From contig CAJNOJ010000199.1 in assembly GCA_905250025.1 (NCBI GenBank), positions 124,001-188,000 of the forward strand: DNA of 64,000 nucleotides. The letters run 5' to 3'. Each line of letters starts with the position of its first letter. Position 1 is the first letter of the stretch. A program made the position numbers and the translations under genes. The notes beneath the pieces were generated by a model. The model ran no database searches. It was given only the letters and a program-made list of their open reading frames with translations, and was not told the origin of the DNA. Source of the stretch: Adineta ricciae. Its lineage: Eukaryota > Rotifera > Eurotatoria > Adinetida > Adinetidae. Positions 56,920 through 64,000 of this stretch are shown here, piece by piece.

Positions 56920-58869
56920 CTAAAGGATTTTAAAAAGCCAAAGCTGGCATATGTCGTCTAAGCAAACAAATGATAAAAGTCGATTCCTCATCAATTATCG
57001 AAAAGATTCCAAGCGGTACTGACAGGTTTGAACAAAACAATTTCACGAATTTTACATAGCACAAATCGCGATAGATTTAGATAATTTTGTCGGACTGTTC
57101 GTCAATTATAACAAGACGTTACGATACGTAGAAAGTGACGTCGCCACAATATGATTCATTCACGTCTCAAAGATGCTTTCTAACATATGAACTAAATCAT
57201 TAAAGTTTTACGAAAAAAAAGAATTTAGGGAAGGACAACAGGGAAAGGTAACAGAGCAAAGTCGTTCCCGCAGGACACTAATTACAAGCCTGTATTATAA
57301 CTACTGTCATCATACTTTACAAGACGAGCTTAGATTTAATGAAAGGTCAAAATGAAGAGAGACCACAAGGATGTGTGTCAACGAGTAGACTTGGATGAAT
57401 TTCATCCAAATCATCCGTTGGCGCTAAGAAAGCTAGACTAGATGTTCGATGTGCTGTGAATTGTAGATATCCATTCAGAGGAAGCCCTTACTTTGATTAA
57501 CTCTGAGTTTTAACTCAATATAGCTAAAGTACCAACAGCATGCTACTGAGGAAAGGTTTGAGACATCTGATTAGCGTAGCAGACTGAAAATATGAGTGTA
57601 TTACTAGAACTTACCAGTGTCTGTCATCCATTTATTTAATACGATACGCATACAAAGACTAACGCGTGACTGAAGCGAAATCCTCGATGGTGTATCAATG
57701 CATCAGAAGCTCGCTAAAGTTCGATTTTTTTTGTGTTTTATCTGATACACTTTTTGCAGTACACATAACTCGGATAAAATCCGAAGTTTCCACATTTATC
57801 ATGTTTCGGATTGGAAAGACGATCAAGTAGTACGATGGAATGTGATTGATAACAAAGAAACGATTGTTGCAGGCGGAAACGGAAAAGGGAGTAGTATAGA
57901 AATCGTTAATTCGATTCGAGTTCTGACCTTCTAAACTCCTGCAATATATATCAATACGGCGTACTAAATACCAGACTAGAGCATCCACATAGTCATACAC
58001 GTCTTCAACGCTTTTGATAATGAAAATAGTGAAAAGAGATTGTTCTATTGGAAAATCAACTATTTTTCATTTAACTGAAGAGAAAGAATTTTTTTAATCA
58101 TTTCTAGACGACGAAAAACGTGAACTTATTTAAGTTCGACATTGAAAGATTTTGTTATGTAATACAATTTAGTGTACAAGAACTCCATTCTTCACGGGCT
58201 TTCGTTTGATATACCAGTCATCATACATCCTATTCAGGAGTGTATCTTTAGCTCCCTTGAATAATAATATTCTTTCACATCCTGTACGTATGCGTACCGA
58301 AAACATTCGTCCACAAGCGTTTTAGTAGTGTATATCTAATGTCCATGGAGTTTACAGTAGTTTCACTTCTTTATACATTGTAGTACATCGGTTTCATATT
58401 GATGGTGCGTATAAAAAGAGTGTACGATCTCGTTTCAATCTCAGCCACATCCTTAAAATCGTTCAAATTGATCTTTGCCAATTTCAAAATTGCCATCAAC
58501 CAATATGGATTCGAAATCTGGTTAGAAGCAGCCAAACCATTTTTCAATTATATTTATTCGTTGCTACACGTAAAATCCAATTTATTTTTCTGTTTTACAT
58601 GGCATTGCCAATGCTTTTCAAAATCAAAATTTGTGTATTGCTAATCTAGGAAAAATATAACTAATCATAATGCTCTTAAAGAAGAACAAGCAATGCCGCA
58701 ACCATTGTTCACTGCTTGAAACCATGTAAGTACTTATGCACTGTCGTAATGATCGGTGTGAAGCTAGCACCATCGAGCTAGCACCATCAAACTAAGGATT
58801 TTCTGAAAACGAATTCCGGTCGATAAAACCGAGTGTATTCGATGCAGAATTTAATTCTGAGTCCAATGG
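56920..58869. other. Intergenic with fragments (B)
   Basis: About 2 kb with no intact gene. It includes an NHL-like fragment (57805-57895). From about 56985 to 57888 it does not resemble the A copy. Near 58771-58795 the 14-nt unit gctagcaccatcga/aa occurs twice in tandem. Ends at the n at 58870. Confidence 0.4.
57805..57895 (+). pseudogene. NHL-repeat fragment (B)
   Basis: The plus strand reads DDQVVRWNVIDNKETIVAGG, followed by NGKGSS, the typical end of one NHL blade and start of the next (compare VVRWKVNASQGELIAGKDGKGN in the intact gene). No flanking blades are present, and it is on the opposite strand from the intact NHL gene. Confidence 0.5.
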
Positions 58870-58870
58870 N
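58870..58870. other. Contig join, haplotype B to A
   Basis: A single n. The right side (58871-59186) duplicates 36798-37113 with haplotype A variants (cttggtaatc, tttgtttcactactggatgat), so it continues the contig that ends at 37113. Confidence 0.9.
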
Positions 58871-59237
58871 TTTCGTTCAATTTCATTGAACGTTGATTAT
58901 AATATTCTTGGTAATCTTCAATAAGTTTCATCGACGCTGACCAGAAATACAATTCTTCACTAGTAACACCTTGTTCATAAAGTGCAGCAAAAGTAAATTT
59001 TTGATCGTATTCATTTTCGACAACTTGCCATTTTGATGGCCATACAGTTAAACAATATGAAATTGTTTGATATAATCTAAGATTTGTTTCACTACTGGAT
59101 GATACATAGAGACAATCATGTTGTAATGTAGTATAAACTTCATTCTCATTTATCCAATCGGTATGATGAAGATTAAAATGAGGAAGAGCAACAACTACAT
59201 AGAGTTGAATCGAATAGACTAAATAGTTGATCATCAT
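58871..59237 (-). CDS. Receptor 5' end, signal peptide region (haplotype A)
   Basis: Supplies the first 122 residues of the A allele of the LDLa/EGF-7TM receptor, from ATG 59237 (signal peptide MMINYLVYSIQLYVVVALPH) to the contig edge. Joined conceptually with 32440-37113 through the 316-nt overlap. Confidence 0.85.
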
Positions 59238-60884
59238 TATCTCGACGGTGATGGTACGTTTTGAGAATGTGTTTTACAATCGTTTGAAAATTATTTCAGA
59301 TTCTTCTACTTACAGTGAGTAACTTTTATTGTTCTTTTTTTAAATGAAAGTGATCCTAACATTTATATTTTTCTATGAACATTTGGCTTTTATTAACAAT
59401 TTCTCTTTTTCCTGCAATTAATCATAATCCAGTAAAAAACAAAATTATGATAATATAAAAGTGTATTGTTAATCATTTTAATTAATGGAAATTGAAGTAT
59501 CAATCGTTAAAATTGCGAAAGTACGGTGGTTGTTCCTTTGTTTTTATTTTTTTTTAATTTCATATGGTTCATGTATGATATTTGTTAAAAACGTGTCAAT
59601 ATAAAGAAATTCAGGTGTTGTATGGTTGATTTATGAATAAGTTAAGCATGACTTTTGAAGAATGCATATGTTTAGCTCAAGTTTTTTGTTCATACTGACA
59701 TCCTTTTTTTTTAAATCAACACATAAATATTAACATCTGATAATGAAGGTTAAAGTAATTATCATAGAGTTAACTTTAAAATAATAACAAAAATCATAAT
59801 CAATAATCATTTCTGTTGATAGTATGAATCATTTATGTTCAGATGAACAAAATATAGAGTAATAGCAATGAATGCAATTCGTTTTTTCGCTTTGCATATA
59901 TGAGGAAATTATTATATGAAGTGAGAATGTGTTTAATAGGAGCTGATTTGTTTGTATCAGGGAAGCGACAAAGTCCCAATAATTAACATTCCTTTATTCG
60001 TTTTCTATTGTCTTTTTACTCTATATGACATTAGACCAAAGTACTACTGCGATTATTCTCATTATTTCACGTTGAAAAACAAAGTGAACAGCAATAATAA
60101 GACATAAAAATTGATTCTGGTTTGATAAAAATGCGTTCAACTTTCAAAATAATTCGATTCATTTCATATGGCAAGCTAATGACTAGATCGTTAAATATAA
60201 ATTGTGAAAGATAGTGCCTTCCAAACAATACGACTAATTTCCATCTTCTCCTAGCTTTCGAAATCGAGATTAACTACAGTTTGTTTTAGGCCTCGCATTG
60301 TTCAATGATATCACTATAGTCACTATGAAAAAAATCGTGTCTATCTACGGCTCTTGGATGTGCCTGATCATACTGAAACCTTAAAATGAAGTTCGGTGCG
60401 TTTCAAAATCATGTCTATAAAATATATTCAATATTTGATTGTTTCACAGAGGAAAGAAGATTTTACGATAGAATAATTATTTGTTTGACTTATTTTTGAT
60501 TATTTGAAATAGTTTATAAAGAATTAAATACAAAAAACCGTACATCGAAATAACTGGTACCTTGTCCATAGTAGGACATATTATGGTATATTCTGACCTG
60601 TAACTCATCTATACTAGCATGATCACGATACTTGACCGATATCCATTGTTTTCTGTTGTTCATACAAATAGACAAGGACTTATTACGTGAAGAAGTCAAA
60701 TAAAGTGTGTGTCATCATCTCGCAGGCACTTCTCTTCTCAAGTTCGTTATATTGTTGAAGTATTGTTAAGAATAACGCTAGATAATAATCAAGTAGGAAG
60801 ACATTTTCAATCTATAATCGTCAATTTTATTATTAGTATTTTCTTCAACATTCATAAATAAAAACAGGCGCTGATAATGAAACA
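59238..60884. other. Intergenic between receptor and NHL genes (A)
   Basis: The counterpart of 53077-54792, about 70 nt shorter because of small indels (for example the loss of about 40 nt near 60178). Nothing coding recognised. Confidence 0.4.
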
Positions 60885-62097
60885 TTAGCGTTTTTTATCA
60901 ATAAAAAACTTTTGGACACGATGATTGCCGCAATCGACAACATACAGATTGCCGTCGCGATCAAATAATATATCTTCAGGATTTTTGAGCTGATTTACCA
61001 TTGATCCGACGCCTTTTCCACTGACAACAATCTGTCCTACTTTGGATCCTTCAGTAAATCGCATTATTCGACTGTTTTCTCTATCAGCCACATAAATATT
61101 ATTCGAATTATCAACGACGATACCATTAGTAACGTTCAACTGGTAAATTAAGTTATTTGTATTATTATATCCACCAACAACAACGATACCTTTTGTTGCA
61201 TTTTTCAACCATTTCATCACACGATTATTGTATGCATCTGATACATAAACTGAATCATTGTTATGATCGACAAAGAAATACATAGGAAACATGTGGTGAT
61301 AGAGATCATTTCCAGGCCCATTCCCACCTGCAATAACCTCCGGATGAGATTGTCCTTCTTTCCATCGTTTTATTCCCCCACTAAAAGTCTCGGATATATA
61401 TATATATCCATTATTATCTATCATTATACTGAAACAGCTAGTATTTAAAATCGCTGTTGGTTCTTGTGCCAAATTATGATGATTGACTTTCAATATTCGA
61501 CTGTTTCCTGCATCACAAATAATGAGAGAATGTTTTTGTTTATCGATAACAACATCAGTTGGAGATTCTAATTGATTTGCTTTGTTTCCTTTTCCATCTT
61601 TACCTGCAATAAGTTCACCTTTTGAAGCATTCACTTTCCATCGAACAACACGGTGATTCAGTTCATCAGCAATATAAAGTGTAAGGTCATCGTCTAGATC
61701 GAATCCTCGAGGACCATTTAGTTTGCTTAGTTCATTGCCTGATTTATTTTCACCTGCAACAGTAATTCCATGTTGCCTCCATGTAGTATTACCATTAACT
61801 AAAATAAAGAAAAACAATGTTTTGTATGAAAACAAATATTTCGTATATGTATTATAAATTTATGTGTTCCTACTATATTCTCTAAAAGAAAATTGTACCT
61901 TCTACTATTGGTATGATGGGTTTTGTTTTCCTTTTTGTTAGAAGAACTGCAACAGTGATGGCAACCACTGTAATTATTACAATAACTGCAATCACACAAA
62001 TTATTATATATTTCCGGGTATTTCTTTGAACTTGTAACTTTCTACAAAATATAGTATCAATTATGTAACTGTACTTATATCGACTATAATAGAACAT
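60885..62097 (-). CDS. Membrane-anchored NHL-repeat propeller (haplotype A)
   Basis: The allele of 54793-56053: exons 62097-61899 (199 nt) and 61798-60885 (914 nt), the same lengths and phase. The intron is shorter (100 versus 148 nt). The TM segment (YIIICVIAVIVIITVVAITV) and all NHL blades are kept, with conservative changes (DEMNHRVVRW to DELNHRVVRW, SDAYNHRVM to SDAYNNRVM). Confidence 0.8.
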
Positions 62098-62850
62098 ACG
62101 CTGTTGTTGTTTTTGGAGGTGATGATGAACCAATATCACTTAATTGAACCTAAAAGAAAAAAATTGTTATTGATTTCTTCATGATCTATTCGAAAAAAGA
62201 TTACATTATCAGTATTTTTATCAGTTTTCGTCATGACAGATAATCGAATTTGACAATCCAAAAGTTATAAAAAATGTTGAACAATAAGAGAAAAACAAGT
62301 TTTTTTCAGGAAAATAAATGGGTGACAATCTAATGTTGATGTTGAAATGTTTGAAATCAGCACACAACTGTTAAACTAAAAAGATGTAGAGAATTATATA
62401 TCTTTTCTCATATCCTGTTTTATCGGATCACATTAGCATATGTTAACTATCATCTACCACGATGATAAAATATGGATGGTCAGAATATAGACAGATTCGA
62501 TGTATCAAAGAGGAAATAGTTATTCATTACGTATATCAATAGTGAATATTATGCTGAGCAAAAGATAAATATTCAAACTCAGTTTTTGTTCTAAGAGGAG
62601 CACAATTGATAGAATAAGTAGATCTGTGCCATAGCATTAGTTTGTTTTTTTTGCAAATGAGTGCGCATAGGGATGTTTTATTATTCTCATTCTCCCAGAC
62701 CCGGAATGTTTTGCCGACAATTACGGCTTTTAGCAATCTGTCTTATGTATACCAAAACTAACAGAATGAAGTAGGTTGTTTTTAATAAAGTGTAAATACT
62801 TACACAAGCAAAGAGAATAAATTTAGATAATCACAATGCATAGATTCTTT
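62098..62850. other. Upstream region of NHL gene (A)
   Basis: The counterpart of 56054-56803, closely similar. A presumed 5' UTR intron acceptor lies at about 62152-62160. No coding frame is supported. Confidence 0.4.
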
Positions 62851-62942
62851 TTAATATATTCTGTCTTCATCTTCTTTTCGCCTCTTTGGAGCTAGTTCAT
62901 CACCCATTGATCTTTCAATTTCATCAAATGCACCAGGGATCT
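62851..62942 (-). CDS. C-terminal exon of an unidentified basic protein (A)
   Basis: The counterpart of 56804-56919: after an acceptor (aaaatcag) it reads IPGAFDEIERSMGDELAP, then KRRKEDEDRIY and stop. The C-terminal end differs from B in sequence and length, suggesting relaxed constraint. Confidence 0.3.
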
Positions 62943-64000
62943 CTGATTTTAAAAAGCCAAAGCTGGAATATGTCGTATAAGCAAACTAAATTTCTCATGA
63001 TCTCCATGTTTTTTGGTTGTCCTACATGTTGCACCTCTCTGTGCGCCGAATGACCTAGATGAAAATGGCAATCTTTTCTTTGAACATCTGGAAACTCTGG
63101 TTTGGTCGCATTAATTGAAGCTTTTTTCAAGATCAGTTAACACAAACGGTGGATTGAATTCTAAATTATTTTATCTACCAATTCTAGTAGCGTTTTCTTC
63201 GCTCGAGAGACAAAACTCAATCTGTCTATTCGAAAACAAAGCAAGCAAGAATATAGAAGAATGATGTAAAGGAGGGCTACCAACCGTACCTCATTTGGGG
63301 GTACAGCATCCCATTTCGCTACTTTGCACCCTAAGAATGTTTGTACCCCATTTCTACATTCTTCTATACACTCTTACTCTTATAAACAATACCTATCGCA
63401 TCTTTTTATTAAAAACTAGACCAATTTTTTTGCTACAACTTCTGACCTGAATTTCGCGTAGAACAGAAATGTAAAGCCACACCCTCAAAATCGCCTAAAA
63501 GTGTACGATTTTATCGTTCGTGGGATTTGCTTCAATTGTTAAAGAAATGATTTCGCAAGTTATTTCCAGGATCTACACTTTTCTCAAACTCTTTCGATAA
63601 GCTAGTAACAATTAACCGATTACATCACTTTAGTTAAACAAACTGGCCGTATTAAGCTAGCCTGCCTCAGCAGTTAAAAAGGAGTCGATGGCTGTATTAC
63701 AAGTCAGTAAACAGACTAATGATAAAACTAAAAATATCTATGTTGCTTTGTGGCGATACGAGAAATTCATTATCTGAAGAGTGAACTATGAATAAAGCAG
63801 TATCGTTTGTCATTGACTAGTCTTCTCGGCTAACATGCCTCACAACACCGTGGGAATCATAGTCGATCTTGAATCGAATGAACGTCGTGCATTTGAGAAA
63901 TTTACGAGTAGTGTAGAAATCGTTAATTTGATTCGATTTCTGACCTTCTAAACTTCTACAGTATATATCAATACAGTGTACTAAATACCAGACTAGAGCA
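62943..64000. other. Region without gene; homology to B lost and regained
   Basis: From about 62985 to 63905 the sequence does not match B; homology resumes at gagtagtgtagaaatcgtt (B 57889) and continues to the window end. An imperfect inverted repeat of about 125 nt (63249-63372; tatagaagaatg near both ends, with ggggtac/gtacccc inside) resembles a small hairpin element. No coding frame is supported. Confidence 0.4.

Noticed and set aside
1-64000. tRNA, rRNA, CRISPR or replication-origin features
   Set aside because: None was recognised by eye; repeats here are contig overlaps, telomere-like tracts or coding microsatellites.

Overview
The window looks like nuclear DNA of a bdelloid rotifer (Adineta-like). 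It is AT-rich, with short spliceosomal introns of about 45-220 nt and GT-AG (once GC-AG) borders. It carries gene families typical of bdelloids: LDLa/EGF/7TM receptors, membrane-anchored NHL propellers, short type II membrane proteins, F-box/LRR proteins and ADP-ribosyltransferases. It also has G-rich tracts resembling the bdelloid telomere repeat TGTGGG. The organism call is inference from gene style; no rRNA or other marker gene is present.

The most important point about layout is that this is not one continuous 64 kb locus. Seven single 'n' characters (2531, 5733, 13802, 21558, 37114, 52804, 58870) mark contig joins, and five of them sit inside an exon. Comparing copies by eye shows two versions (haplotypes) of one locus of about 36 kb chained end to end. 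Haplotype A is 1-5732, 13803-37113 and 58871-64000; haplotype B is 5734-13801 and 37115-58869. Sequence on both sides of most joins is repeated (146-316 nt), so several genes appear split, duplicated or inflated. About 396 nt of one transporter gene is missing from B.

Unfolded gene order: (1) a partial secreted/membrane protein with phase-1 modular exons (-); (2) a three-exon gene whose exons each encode the same two-TM, Cys-rich module (+); (3) an UNC93-like transporter, MFSD11 type (+); (4) an ADP-ribosyltransferase fused to a bacterial-type GIN/DUF2807 domain (-), intact in B and frameshifted in A; (5) decayed LRR-like and small ORFs; (6) an SLC49A3-like MFS transporter (-); (7) a predicted F-box-LRR-ubiquitin-conjugating-enzyme fusion (-); (8) a calpain-15/SOL-type protease with a RanBP2 zinc finger and a changed catalytic Asn (+); (9) a type II membrane protein of a rotifer-abundant Cys-rich family (-); (10) piggyBac transposase remnants; (11) a giant single-exon LDLa/EGF receptor with a 7TM tail (-); (12) a membrane-anchored NHL propeller (-); (13) a C-terminal exon of an unidentified basic protein (-).

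Genes are independent transcription units rather than an operon. Candidates for undescribed biology are the F-box/E2 fusion, the covalent three-module channel-like protein, the ART-GIN fusion, and a hairpin element with a telomere-like core inside an intron. All intron models come from splice signals and phase matching by eye. No alignment, expression data or database search was available.
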